NCBI RefSeq assembly: GCF_016919245.1 | Contig: NZ_JAFEJA010000001.1 | Span: 682,001 to 746,000, forward strand | Length of the DNA: 64,000 nt | Direction of reading: 5' to 3' | Source: Streptomyces zhihengii | GTDB lineage: Bacteria > Actinomycetota > Actinomycetes > Streptomycetales > Streptomycetaceae | In this document: positions 43,380 through 52,423 of the stretch, piece by piece | Position numbering within the stretch: position 1 is the stretch's first letter | Layout of the letters: each line of letters starts with the position of its first letter | Notes under the pieces: model-generated | The model's input: only the letters and a program-made list of their open reading frames with translations | Told to the model about the DNA's origin: nothing | Databases searched by the model: none | Position numbers and translations under genes: made by a program

Positions 43380-45160
43380 CCGCCCAGTCCGCTCAGGCCG
43401 GTGGGCACGTGCATCGACTTCACGGTCCGGCCGTTGCCGGTGTACATGTGGACGCCGCACGGCAGGCAGGGGTCGAAGCTGCGCACGGCGCGCATGATGT
43501 CGATGCCCTTGAAGTTCTCCGGGGTGTTCTCCTCGAAGATCGGGGTGTTCTGCACCGCGTCCTCGTAGGGGCCCGGGGTGCCGAAGGTGTCGCGGGTGGA
43601 GGCGTTCCACGGGGTGGGCGGGTACGGGTGGTAGTTGGCGATCTTGCCGTCCCGGATGACCATGTGGTGGGAGAGGACGCCGCGGACGGCCTCGGTGAAG
43701 CCGACGCCGATGGACTCCTCGGGCACCTCGAACTTCTCCCAGGTCTGGGTGCGTCCGGCACGGACCTCCTCCAGGCCCTTCTCGGCGCAGTGCAGGGCGA
43801 CGGCCGCCGCGTACGCCTGGAAGTAGGTGCGGGCGCGGTTGCGCTCCAGGGCGTTGCTCCACTGCGGGATCTTCCACTCGAAGGTGGTCTCCGGCTTGGT
43901 CATCGTGCGGGGCAGGTTGATGACCACGCTGTGGCCGGTGGCCTTGACGTAGCCGATGTCGACGAGGCCGGACAGGGCGGTGGACCACAGGCGGGCGATG
44001 GGGCCGCCGCCGGTGTCCAGCGCCAGGTGGTCCTTGCCGTCGAACCAGCGCGGGGACATGACCCAGCTGTACTTGTCGTCGAAGTTCCGCTTCTGCGGGG
44101 CCGGGATGGTGTGCTGGTTCCACGGGTGGCGCGGGTCGACCGGGTTGCCCAGCGGGTCGTGGGTGACGAACTGCTCCTGGCCCTGCCAGTCCTCGTAGTA
44201 GGAGCTGCCGAGCAGGATGCGGATGCCGAGGTTGATCTCGGTCAGGTCGTTGGTGACGAGCTTGCCGTCGACGACGACGCCGGGGGTGACGAACATCCGC
44301 CGGCCCCAGTCGGTCATGTTGGCGTAGGTGAAGTCGCAGTACTCGGGGTCGTTGAGGGCTCCCCAGCAGCCGAGCAGCACCCGGCGGCGGCCGACCTCCT
44401 CGTAGCCCGGGAGGGCCTCGTAGAAGAAGTCGAAGAGGTCGTCGTGGAGCGGGACGACCCGCTTCATGAACTCGACGTAGCGCATCAGGCGGCTGAGGTA
44501 GTCGGTGAAGAGCTGCACCGAGGCTACGGTGCCGACGCCGCCGGGGTAGAGGGTGGAGGGGTGCACGTGGCGGCCCTCCATCAGGCAGAACATCTCCCGG
44601 GTGTAGCGGCTGACCTGGAGCGCCTCGCGGTAGAACTCGCCCTCCAGCGGGTTCAGCGAGCGCATGATGTCGGCGATGGTGCGGTAGCCGTGCTCCCCGG
44701 CGTGCGGGGCCTCGGTGCGCTCGGCGAGCTCCAGGACCCCGGGGTTGGTCTCGCGGACCATCTTCTCGCAGTAGTCGACCCCGACCAGGTTCTCCTGGAA
44801 GATGTTGTGGTCGAACATGTACTCGGCGGACTCGCCGAGGTTGATGACCCACTCGCCGAGGTGCGGCGGCTTCACGCCGTACGCCATGTTCTGCGCGTAC
44901 ACCGAACACGTGGCGTGGTTGTCGCCGCAGATGCCGCAGATGCGGCTGGTGATGAAGTGCGCGTCGCGGGGGTCCTTGCCCCGCATGAAGACGCTGTAGC
45001 CGCGGAAGACGGAGGACGTGCTGTAGCACTCCGCGACGCGCTTCTGCTTGAAATCGATCTTGGTGTGGATGCCGAGACTGCCCACGATCCGGGTGATGGG
45101 GTCCCACGCCATCTCCACCAGACCAGTGCCGTCACCTGTCGTCTTCGCCGGAGATGCCAT
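43376..45160 (-). CDS. hhyL: Group 1h-type high-affinity [NiFe] hydrogenase large subunit
   Basis: 594 residues. The N-terminal nickel motif is SRICGICGDNHATCSVYAQN (the L1 RxCGxC) and the C-terminal one SFDPCLPCGVHMYTGNG (the L2 DPCxxC). MAWDPITRIVGSLGIHTKID opens the family domain. These four cysteines hold the Ni-Fe centre that oxidises H2. A 23-residue tail follows the L2 His and is the expected protease product. This group oxidises atmospheric hydrogen during starvation and sporulation in actinobacteria. The ATG is 75 bp after the small subunit stop without a strong ribosome site. Confidence 0.95.
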   Translation of the reverse strand: MASPAKTTGDGTGLVEMAWDPITRIVGSLGIHTKIDFKQKRVAECYSTSSVFRGYSVFMRGKDPRDAHFITSRICGICGDNHATCSVYAQNMAYGVKPPHLGEWVINLGESAEYMFDHNIFQENLVGVDYCEKMVRETNPGVLELAERTEAPHAGEHGYRTIADIMRSLNPLEGEFYREALQVSRYTREMFCLMEGRHVHPSTLYPGGVGTVASVQLFTDYLSRLMRYVEFMKRVVPLHDDLFDFFYEALPGYEEVGRRRVLLGCWGALNDPEYCDFTYANMTDWGRRMFVTPGVVVDGKLVTNDLTEINLGIRILLGSSYYEDWQGQEQFVTHDPLGNPVDPRHPWNQHTIPAPQKRNFDDKYSWVMSPRWFDGKDHLALDTGGGPIARLWSTALSGLVDIGYVKATGHSVVINLPRTMTKPETTFEWKIPQWSNALERNRARTYFQAYAAAVALHCAEKGLEEVRAGRTQTWEKFEVPEESIGVGFTEAVRGVLSHHMVIRDGKIANYHPYPPTPWNASTRDTFGTPGPYEDAVQNTPIFEENTPENFKGIDIMRAVRSFDPCLPCGVHMYTGNGRTVKSMHVPTGLSGLGG

Positions 45161-45235
45161 GGTGTGTTCGGTGCCCTTCGTCGACTCGTGGACTGTGTGC
45201 GGTGGAGGAGGGAGGGTGGTGCGGGGCGGGCCCGG

Positions 45236-46318
45236 TCACCAGGGGGGCCGGTAGCCGGTGGTGATGCTCTCGCCGGTGTGCCGCCACTTCGGCTCCTTGT
45301 CCACGGTCCGCGCGGTGATGTCGCGGAGCCTGCGGATGACCGAGCCGTACACACCGCTCGCGGTGCTGGAGACCTTGCCGCCGGGGGGCTCGTCCATGAA
45401 CGGCATGAACTTGTCCGGGAAGCCGGGCATGGTGCACGCGATGCAGATGCCGCCGACGTTGGGACAGCCGCCGATGCCGTTCATCCAGCCGCGCTTGGGG
45501 ACGTTGCACTTGACGACCGGTCCCCAGCAGCCCAGCTTCACCAGGCACTTGGGCGAGTCGTAGGTCTCGGCGAACTGGCCCTGCTCGTAGTAGCCGGCCC
45601 GGTCGCAGCCCTCGTGGACCGTCGCCCCGAACAGCCAGGTGGGGCGGAGCTTGTCGTCCAGCGGTATCATCGGCGCCGATCCGGCGGCCTGGTACAGCAG
45701 ATAGGTCAGCGTCTCGGCGAAGTTGTCCGGCTGGATGGGGCAGCCGGGCACGCAGACGATCGGGATGCCGGCCTTGGACTTCCAGTCCCAGCCCAGGTAG
45801 TCCGGCACGCCCATGGCGCCGGTGGGGTTCCCGGCCATGGCGTGGATGCCGCCGTAGGTGGCGCAGGTGCCGATCGCGACGACGGCGAGGGCCTTGGGCG
45901 CCAGCCGGTCGATCCACTCGCTGGTGGTGATGGGCTGGCCGGTCTCCGGGTTGTCGCCGAAGCCGCACCAGTACCCCTCCTGCTTGATCGCCTCGTTGGG
46001 GATCGAGCCCTCGACGACCAGCACGAACGGGTCGATCTCACCGCGCTCGCCCTTGAAGAACCACTCGATGAACGTGTCGGCGCCGCCCACCGGCCCGCAC
46101 TCGAAGTCGATCAGCGGCCAGTGGACCGCGATCCTGGGGAGCCCCGGCAGACCGGCCAGGGCGATCTCCTCGATGCTGGGCTGCATGGCGGCGGTCAGCG
46201 CGACCGAGTCGCCGTCACAGCTCAGTCCCGCGTTGATCCAGAGGATGTGGATCGGCTTCTCTTCGCTGCCGGGGGCGGCGCCCTGTTCCTCGACAGGGGC
46301 CGGCGTCGCTGCGTTCAT
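45236..46318 (-). CDS. hhyS: Group 1h-type high-affinity [NiFe] hydrogenase small subunit
   Basis: 360 residues. The Fe-S electron-transfer subunit: HILWINAGLSCDGDSVALTA holds the proximal cluster site, where the second cysteine of the usual CxxC is replaced by Asp (CDGD). VEGSIPNEAI, IGTCATYGGIHAM, VPGCPIQPDNF and the C-terminal cluster cysteines (GCDRAGYYEQGQF, KLGCWGPVVKCN, GGCPNVGGICIACTMPGFPD) are present. There is no Tat signal peptide, so the enzyme faces the cytoplasm. The ATG has a good AGGAGGCGACC ribosome site. It is 55 bp after hypX. Confidence 0.95.
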   Translation of the reverse strand: MNAATPAPVEEQGAAPGSEEKPIHILWINAGLSCDGDSVALTAAMQPSIEEIALAGLPGLPRIAVHWPLIDFECGPVGGADTFIEWFFKGERGEIDPFVLVVEGSIPNEAIKQEGYWCGFGDNPETGQPITTSEWIDRLAPKALAVVAIGTCATYGGIHAMAGNPTGAMGVPDYLGWDWKSKAGIPIVCVPGCPIQPDNFAETLTYLLYQAAGSAPMIPLDDKLRPTWLFGATVHEGCDRAGYYEQGQFAETYDSPKCLVKLGCWGPVVKCNVPKRGWMNGIGGCPNVGGICIACTMPGFPDKFMPFMDEPPGGKVSSTASGVYGSVIRRLRDITARTVDKEPKWRHTGESITTGYRPPW

Positions 46319-46373
46319 GGGGTCGCCTCCTGGGGAGGGTGCGGCGGGGCCGTCGTTCGGGCCTTCGTTCTTG

Positions 46374-48071
46374 CTAACAGTCGGCCGGAGCGGTCGCCCC
46401 CGCACCTGGGCCGTCCGGGGACCCCGCCCGGGGGGCCTCCTTGCGCGCGAACGCGCGGCGCAGCGCGTGGTACGGCGCCTCGGGGTCGCAGAACGTGCGC
46501 CGCATCCGGGAGAGCTCCTGCTCCCGGTAGGAGGCCAGCGGGGTCCGGGCCTCTCGGCGCTCGTACTCGGCCTTCTTCGCGGCGATCCTGGTGCGGGCGG
46601 CCGGGTGGGAGGCCAGCCGTGCGGCCAATCGGGTGACCTCCGCGGTGAACGCGCCGGGGGCGCAGTCGACCACCCGGTCGGCCAGTCCCATGCCCAGCGC
46701 TGCGGCGGCCGAGACGGGCCGGGCCTCGTCGGTGAGCCGTACCGCCATGTCGGCGCCCACCTTGCGGGGCAGGGTGTACGTCCAGTACTCGGAGCCGTAG
46801 AGGCCCATGCGCCGGTAGTGGGGGTTGAGGACGGAGCCGGAGCGGCACCAGACCTCGTCGGCGGCGAGGGCCAGCATGACGCCGCCGGCCGCCGCGTTGC
46901 CGCCGATCGCGCTGACGACGAGCCGGTCGGTCGTGCCGACGACCGCCTCGACGAGGTCGTTCATCGCGTTGATGTTGGCCCAGGACTCGGCGGCCGGGTC
47001 GGCGGCGGCCTCGATGACGTTCAGATGGATGCCGTTGGAGAAGAAGTCGCGCTGCCCGCCGAGCACCAGCACCGAGGTGGGCCGGGTGCAGGCCGTCCGC
47101 CAGGCGTCCAGCAGCCGGCGGCAGTGGGCGGTGCTCATCGCGCCGCCGGGGAACGTGAACGACAGCACCCCGACCGGGCCCTGCTCCCGGTAGCGGATGT
47201 CGGACCAGGTCCGGACGCCCGGGACGGGTGGCGGCGCGGGCACCTCCGGGAGCAGCGGCAGCCGGCCGGCGAGCGCCAGGGCGGCGGGGAGCTTGCAGGC
47301 GCGGGCCTCGCCGGGGGCCGTCCGGGCGCGGATCTCGGGGATCCAGACCGCGCCGTCCGCCGTGGCCCGGCAGACCGCGCCCGCGCGGGTGGCCAGCAGC
47401 TCGCCGGGGCGGCCGCGCAGGACGTCCTCGGGGTGGCCGCCGTGGAGGAACCACTCGCCGCCGAGCAGCCGGTCGCGCACACCGGGCTGGGAGTCGGCGG
47501 CCCGCAGGGTGCGCACGACCCGCTCGGTGGTGTCCTCCTCCCAGACGATCCGGCGGTTCTCCTGCCGGCAGGGCGGCCGGGTGCCGGCCGGGCCGGTCTG
47601 CGGGACGGGGGCCTCGCCGGCGGCGACCCGCTCGACGGCGAGGTGCACGGCGGCCACGGCGGCGTCGGCCAGCTCGTTGCGGTAGAGGTCGCTCTTGCCC
47701 GTCTCCGGGAGGTGGAACGCGGCGGTGGCCCAGACGTCGCCCGCGTCCATCTCCTCGTCGGCCTGGAGGACGGTGACGCCCCACTCGCCGGCGCCCTCCT
47801 GGACGGCCCAGTCCAGCGAGGACGGCCCGCGGTCGCCGACCGGTCCGGGGTGCACGATCAGGCAGTGGTAGGCCGTCCACACGTCCTTCGGGACGACGGC
47901 TCTGAGCAGCGGGGCGACGACCAGGTCGGGCCGGTGGCGCCCGACGGCCTCGCGTACGGCCGGGGTGTCGGGCGTGATCTCCACGGGGACGGTGTGCCCG
48001 CGGTCCCGCAGCTCGGCGCGGACCCGCTGGGTGAGGCTGTTGTAGCTGCTGGCGATGAGCAGAATGCGCAT
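46374..48071 (-). CDS. hypX: HypX (HoxX): formyl-transferase/crotonase fusion for CO ligand supply
   Basis: 565 residues. The N-terminal half is a formyl-tetrahydrofolate hydrolase/transferase-like domain, including VHPGPVGDRGPSSLDWAVQE. The C-terminal half (about 290-500) is a crotonase fold: GQRDFFSNGIHLNVIEAAAD, then INAMNDLVEAVVGTTDRLVV and AAAGGVMLALAADEVWCRSG. HypX makes CO for the Fe(CN)2CO centre from a formyl group under aerobic conditions, so it fits an aerobic hydrogenase. The ATG at 48071 has GGAAGGG upstream. It is the first gene of the structural operon; a separate promoter for hhyS in the 55-bp gap is possible. Confidence 0.93.
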   Translation of the reverse strand: MRILLIASSYNSLTQRVRAELRDRGHTVPVEITPDTPAVREAVGRHRPDLVVAPLLRAVVPKDVWTAYHCLIVHPGPVGDRGPSSLDWAVQEGAGEWGVTVLQADEEMDAGDVWATAAFHLPETGKSDLYRNELADAAVAAVHLAVERVAAGEAPVPQTGPAGTRPPCRQENRRIVWEEDTTERVVRTLRAADSQPGVRDRLLGGEWFLHGGHPEDVLRGRPGELLATRAGAVCRATADGAVWIPEIRARTAPGEARACKLPAALALAGRLPLLPEVPAPPPVPGVRTWSDIRYREQGPVGVLSFTFPGGAMSTAHCRRLLDAWRTACTRPTSVLVLGGQRDFFSNGIHLNVIEAAADPAAESWANINAMNDLVEAVVGTTDRLVVSAIGGNAAAGGVMLALAADEVWCRSGSVLNPHYRRMGLYGSEYWTYTLPRKVGADMAVRLTDEARPVSAAAALGMGLADRVVDCAPGAFTAEVTRLAARLASHPAARTRIAAKKAEYERREARTPLASYREQELSRMRRTFCDPEAPYHALRRAFARKEAPRAGSPDGPGAGATAPADC

Positions 48072-48524
48072 GGCGGCCCTTCCGGGGTTGCTGTGGAATC
48101 CGCCCTCGGGGCGGTCCACCCGGCCGCCAGCGATCGTGGCCGCGCCACCGCCCCGGGCACCGGCGGCGCAGCGCTCACCTCACCCGATCGGGGCGCGTTT
48201 GACACCACTTGGCGGCCATCCGGGCGGGGGCCCGGCGAGGTCCGGCCGCCGGGCCTCGCGACTGGGGCCGCCGGGGCGCGCGGAGCGGCCCGCTCCCCGG
48301 GGCCGTCCCGGCGCGCGCGGCGCGGACGCGCATGGGGCGCGGACGCGCGGCGCGGCCACGCACGGAGCAAGGCGGCGCGCACGGGGCGCGGGACAAGGCG
48401 GCGCGCTCGCCGCTCCGGCGGCCGCCCGGGGCGATCCGGCAGGCCACGCGGGCAGCCGTCCCGCCAGGGGGCGCGGCGCTCCGGGCGGGCCGACCCGCTG
48501 TGCCGGTTGGCCGTGACGGGACTG

Positions 48525-48540
48525 TGTACATCGATGTAAA
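48525..48540. promoter_or_regulatory. LacI-family operator upstream of the secreted hydrolase
   Basis: TGTACATCGATGTAAA, a palindrome centred on ATCGAT, identical (in reverse orientation) to the operator at 55782-55797. It overlaps the -35 element of the predicted promoter, so bound repressor would exclude RNA polymerase. Confidence 0.8.
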
Positions 48541-48553
48541 CCCGCCCTACTCT
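48525..48553 (+). promoter_or_regulatory. Predicted sigma-70-type promoter of the secreted hydrolase
   Basis: TGTACA (-35, 4/6 match) at 48525-48530, 17-bp spacer and TACTCT (-10) at 48548-48553. Transcription would start near 48560, about 95 bp before the ATG. Confidence 0.55.
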
Positions 48554-48655
48554 GATGCTCGCCGAACGGCCGGACACCTCGCCGTGGGCCTTCGCCTGCC
48601 CGGGGACAGCGGCCGTCGTCCTTCAGCGCGTCCGTGACTGCGGAGAGGAACCCCC

Positions 48656-50401
48656 ATGCCCGCGCGCCGCCCAGCGACTCCCCCGGCTCCGGCCGGCACC
48701 CCCGCCCCGTCCTTACCCGGTCCGGTACGCCCGCCGGCCCCGGCCCGGCGCACCGCGCGGCACGCGGTGCTCGCCGTGCTGGCCATGGCCGCGGCGGCCG
48801 TGCTCGGTCTCGCGGCCCCGCCGCCCGCCGCCGCCGTGCCCGGGGCCGCACCGGCTCCGGTGGCCGCCGCCGCCACGGGCACCCCGCTGGGCCAGGGCAC
48901 GGGTCTGTACCCGCGCGCCGTCCGGCTCGCGCACAACGGCGCGGCCAACGGGCGGGTGCTGGCGAGCACGGTCACCTTCGGCGGCAGCAACGGCCTGGGC
49001 GCGATCCACGAGAGCACCGACGGCGGCGCCTCGTTCCGGCAGGTGGGCACGGTCGCCGATCCCGAGTCGGCCGGCGGCCAGGGACTGTGCTGCGCCACGC
49101 TCTTCGAACTCCCCTCCCGGGTGGGGAACCTGCCGGCGGGCACCCTGCTGTGGGCCTCGTCCGCCGGCCAGGACGAGGCGGGCCGGCGGATGGCGCTGCG
49201 GGTCTGGCGCAGCAACGACGTGGGACGGTCCTGGTCCTACCTCTCCTCGTGCGCCACGGCGGGCAACACGGGCGGCCTGTGGGAACCGGAGTTCTCCGTC
49301 GCCGCGGACGGGGCGCTGGTGTGCACCTACGCGGACGAGACCGATCCGGGGCACAGCCAGAAGCTGTCGTCGGCGCGCAGCTACGACGGGGTGCGCTGGC
49401 AGGACCACCGGGACACGGTGGCGAGCACCTGGTCCGCGGACCGGCCGGGCATGCCGGTGGTGCGCAGGCTGCCGAACGGCACGTACATGATGAGCTTCGA
49501 GATCTGCAATCCCGGCGGCCAGTACCAGTGCGTGGTGCACTACCGGACCTCGGCCGACGGCTGGAACTGGGGCGACCCGGCCTTCCTCGGGTACCGGCCG
49601 CAGACCGTGGACGGCAAGTACTTCCGGGCCGCGCCGACCCTCGCCTGGGCGCCCGCGCCGGACGGCGGCCCGAACGGCAGGCTGCTGCTCGTCGGGCAGC
49701 AGCTCCTCAACCGCGACGGCACCCCGGCCGCGGACAGCGGCCGCACCCTGCTCGCCAACACCGAGAACGGCACGGGCCCCTGGTACGAGGTCGAGGCGCC
49801 GGTGCGGGTGCCGGGCCCGACGGCCAACTACTGCCAGAACTACAGCTCCCCGCTGCTGCCGTCGGCCGACGGCCGTCAGGTGCTCCAGATCGCCACGGAC
49901 TGGGACGGCGGCGTGTGCCGCCCCTATGTCGGCACCGGCCTGGTCACCGGCACCGCGGACGCGGCGGGTGTCGTGGACGGCGGCCGCTACCGGCTGCTGA
50001 ACGCGAACAGCGCCCACTGCCTGGACGTCGCCGGTGACTCGCGGGTGCCGGGCGGCGCGGTCCAGCAGTGGACGTGCAACGGCCTCGGCCCGCAGGAGTG
50101 GATCCTGCGGGCCCGCGGGGAGGGCCGCTTCACCCTCACCGGCCGCAACAGCGGCCACTGCCTGGATCTGGAGAACGGTTCCTCCGTGCCGGGCGCCGAC
50201 GTCCGGCAGTGGGGCTGCAACGGTGCGCCCGCGCAGGACTGGCGGCTGGTGAACGCCGGCCGGAACGCGTACCGGCTGGTGTCCGCCGCGAGCGGGCAGT
50301 GCCTGGACGTGTCCGGGGGCTCGCGGGAGCCGGGCGCGGACGTGCGGCAGTGGACCTGCAACGGTCTTCAGCCGCAGCTCTGGGTGCTGCAACGGCTCTG
50401 A
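48656..50401 (+). CDS. Secreted sialidase-fold glycoside hydrolase with ricin-type lectin (CBM13) domain
   Basis: 581 residues. The signal region is long, Pro/Ala-rich, cleaved perhaps near AAAVPG (about 61). The catalytic part (about 75-440) is a six-bladed propeller type with Asp-box/BNR signs (HESTDGGASFRQVG, WRSNDVGRSWSYL) and the segments TYADETDPGHSQKL, RPGMPVVRRLPNGTYMMSFE; this best fits GH93-like exo-arabinanases or related sialidase-fold enzymes. The last 137 residues are three ricin-B repeats with QxW motifs (CLDVAGDSRVPGGAVQQW, CLDLENGSSVPGADVRQW, CLDVSGGSREPGADVRQW). It is preceded by the same operator as the ABC operon, so both act on one glycan. The substrate is not proved; arabinan or arabinogalactan is a guess. 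Confidence 0.8.
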   Translation: MPARRPATPPAPAGTPAPSLPGPVRPPAPARRTARHAVLAVLAMAAAAVLGLAAPPPAAAVPGAAPAPVAAAATGTPLGQGTGLYPRAVRLAHNGAANGRVLASTVTFGGSNGLGAIHESTDGGASFRQVGTVADPESAGGQGLCCATLFELPSRVGNLPAGTLLWASSAGQDEAGRRMALRVWRSNDVGRSWSYLSSCATAGNTGGLWEPEFSVAADGALVCTYADETDPGHSQKLSSARSYDGVRWQDHRDTVASTWSADRPGMPVVRRLPNGTYMMSFEICNPGGQYQCVVHYRTSADGWNWGDPAFLGYRPQTVDGKYFRAAPTLAWAPAPDGGPNGRLLLVGQQLLNRDGTPAADSGRTLLANTENGTGPWYEVEAPVRVPGPTANYCQNYSSPLLPSADGRQVLQIATDWDGGVCRPYVGTGLVTGTADAAGVVDGGRYRLLNANSAHCLDVAGDSRVPGGAVQQWTCNGLGPQEWILRARGEGRFTLTGRNSGHCLDLENGSSVPGADVRQWGCNGAPAQDWRLVNAGRNAYRLVSAASGQCLDVSGGSREPGADVRQWTCNGLQPQLWVLQRL

Positions 50402-50466
50402 GCGGCGCCGGCGTCGGGACGGTGGTCGCCGGCGCAGAGGATGCCGGTCCTCCGGCGGTGTCCGCC

Positions 50467-50504
50467 GTGTGCGGAACGCCCCCCGGCGGGGGCGTTCCGC
50501 ACAC
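50467..50504. terminator. Bidirectional terminator between the two sugar-regulon arms
   Basis: GTGTGCGGAACGCCCCC (50467-50483) and its exact complement (50488-50504) with a CGGC loop; a 17-bp perfect stem between convergent hydrolase and GH2 genes. Confidence 0.85.
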
Positions 50505-50514
50505 GGGACGGCGG

Positions 50515-52338
50515 TCAGCCGGCCGGCGGACGCTCGATGGCCGCGGGCCGGGACTGGGCCTCGCGCAGCCGCGCGATGTCGAGCTTGGTGCCGCGGTCGA
50601 AGCGGTACACGCCGTTCTGTTCCTGGAACACGTCGGTGAGCTGGGTGTAGCAGTAGCCGAACATGTCCGGGTCGTCGAGCAGGACGCCGACGAGCCCGGC
50701 GAAGCGCTCGTGGAACTCGTCCTCGTCGCGCACCCGGTCGCCGTAGCCCCAGGAGGCCGTGCGGTCCGCGCCGGACTGGCCGGCCGCGGCCTCCGGGTCC
50801 CACCAGATGCCGCCGAACTCGCTGACGAAGTAAGGCTGTCCGCGGTACGGCTGGGAGTAGGCGGCGCCGTTCTCGTGGGTGTTGGCGAACGGCTCGCCCT
50901 TCGCGAGGCCGGACATGAGCTGCCGGAAGGCGGCCGGGTCCTGCTCGTAGCTGTGCGCGTCCCAGACGTCGGTCTCCAGGACGCGGTGGGAGTAGCCGGA
51001 GGCGTCGACGACGGGCCGGGTGGTGTCCAGGGCCTTGGTGGCGAGGAACATCGCCCGGGTCACGTCGTCGAGCACGGTGATCCGGTCGTGGAGCTTCTGG
51101 TAGGTCTCGTTGAGCGGGCACCAGCCGATGACCGAGGGGTGGGAGTAGTCGCGTTCGACGGCCTCCAGCCACTGGGCGACGTAGGAGGCGTCCGGGCGCT
51201 GGTTGTCACCGGACGAGCCGCCCGTCTCGCAGCCCCAGTCGCCGAACTCGCCCCAGACCAGGTAGCCGAGGCGGTCGGCGTGGTGGAGGAAGCGCTCCTC
51301 GAAGACCTTCTGGTGCAGCCGCGCCCCGTTGAAGCCGGCTGCCATGGACAGTTCGATGTCGCGGATCAGGGCCTCGTCGCTGGGCGCGGTCATCAGCCCG
51401 TCGGCGTACCAGCCCTGGTCGAGCACCAGGCGCTGGAAGCGGGCCCGTCCGTTGAGGGTGACGGCCTTCCCGCGGATGCCGACGGCCCGAAGCCCGGCGT
51501 AGCTCTCGTAGGAGTCGCTCACCGTGCCGTCGGCGGCGACGAGTTCGATCAGCAGGTCGTAGAGGAAGGGGTCCTCCGGGCTCCATTCGCGGCGGCGGTC
51601 GCCGGGCAGGGCGAGATGGAGGCGCGGGGCGAGGTCGAGGTCGGCGCGCGACTCGGCGCGGCAGACCTCTCCCGCGCCGTCGCGCAGCACGGCGCGCACC
51701 CGGTGGCCGGGACGGTTCCCGGACAGCGGCAGTTCGAGGTGGAAGGCGCCGCCCGCCAGGTCGGGGGTGATGCGCGGGCGGCGCAGATGGACCTCCGGCA
51801 CCGGTTCGGCCCAGACGGTCTGCCAGATGCCCGTGGTGCGGGTGTAGTTGCAGTCGTGGTTGGCGTACCGGACGGCCTGCTTGCCCCTGGCCTGGGGTCC
51901 GGAGCGCGGGTCGCGGGCGCGGACGGTGATCTCGACCTCGCCGCCCGCCGCGGCGACGTCGCCGAGGTCGGCCGTGAAGGGGGTGAAGCCGCCGCGGTGG
52001 CGGACGGCCTCGGTGCCGTCGACCCACACCGTCGTGTCGTGGTCGACGGCGCCGAAGTGGAGCAGCACCCGGCGGCCGGCCCACTCGGCGGGCGGGGTGA
52101 AGCGGCGCCGGTACCAGACGGCTTCGAGGAAGTCGGTGACGCCGACGCCCGACAGCTCGGACTCGGGGGCGAAGGGGACGAGGATCTCCCCGGACAGGTC
52201 GCGCCCGAGCAGTCCGCGGTCGAGTCCGCTGTCCCCCTGGTCGGTCTCGAACTGCCAGACGCCGTTCAGGTTGAGCCAGTCGCGGCGCACGAACTGCGGG
52301 CGCGGGTACTCCGGACGGGGAACGGAGGGGGTGTGCAC
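50515..52338 (-). CDS. GH2 family glycosidase (beta-galactosidase/glucuronidase-like)
   Basis: 607 residues without a signal peptide, so cytoplasmic. The GH2 jelly-roll domain (LNLNGVWQFETDQGDSGLDR...WYRRRFTPPAEWAGRRVLLH) is followed by an Ig-like domain and the TIM barrel. The acid/base Glu is in WCPLNETY (Glu411) and the nucleophile Glu in FVSEFGG (Glu507), both retained. GH2 enzymes are retaining exo-glycosidases of galactose, glucuronic acid, mannose or related units. It is the last gene of the SBP-permease-permease-GH2 operon and should cleave the imported oligosaccharide. Confidence 0.88.
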   Translation of the reverse strand: MHTPSVPRPEYPRPQFVRRDWLNLNGVWQFETDQGDSGLDRGLLGRDLSGEILVPFAPESELSGVGVTDFLEAVWYRRRFTPPAEWAGRRVLLHFGAVDHDTTVWVDGTEAVRHRGGFTPFTADLGDVAAAGGEVEITVRARDPRSGPQARGKQAVRYANHDCNYTRTTGIWQTVWAEPVPEVHLRRPRITPDLAGGAFHLELPLSGNRPGHRVRAVLRDGAGEVCRAESRADLDLAPRLHLALPGDRRREWSPEDPFLYDLLIELVAADGTVSDSYESYAGLRAVGIRGKAVTLNGRARFQRLVLDQGWYADGLMTAPSDEALIRDIELSMAAGFNGARLHQKVFEERFLHHADRLGYLVWGEFGDWGCETGGSSGDNQRPDASYVAQWLEAVERDYSHPSVIGWCPLNETYQKLHDRITVLDDVTRAMFLATKALDTTRPVVDASGYSHRVLETDVWDAHSYEQDPAAFRQLMSGLAKGEPFANTHENGAAYSQPYRGQPYFVSEFGGIWWDPEAAAGQSGADRTASWGYGDRVRDEDEFHERFAGLVGVLLDDPDMFGYCYTQLTDVFQEQNGVYRFDRGTKLDIARLREAQSRPAAIERPPAG

Positions 52339-52423
52339 GAGAGCTCCAGTCAGGTGGTGGTGGCGCGGCCGGCGCGGTCGCCGGGCGCGTCGGGACGCGG
52401 TGGCGCGGTGGACGCCCCGCAGG

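Larger units (their letters stand above)
48072..48655. other. 584-bp divergent intergenic region
   Basis: It separates hypX (minus) from the sugar-regulon hydrolase (plus). It holds the hypX promoter near its left end (not identified), a low-complexity GCGCGG-rich stretch at about 48300-48420, and the LacI-type operator and promoter at 48525-48553. No gene is supported. Confidence 0.6.

Noticed and set aside
48300..48420. GCGCGG-rich stretch as a possible origin or protein-binding array
   Set aside because: The words are irregular, without period or dyad, and fit low-complexity GC-rich spacer DNA.
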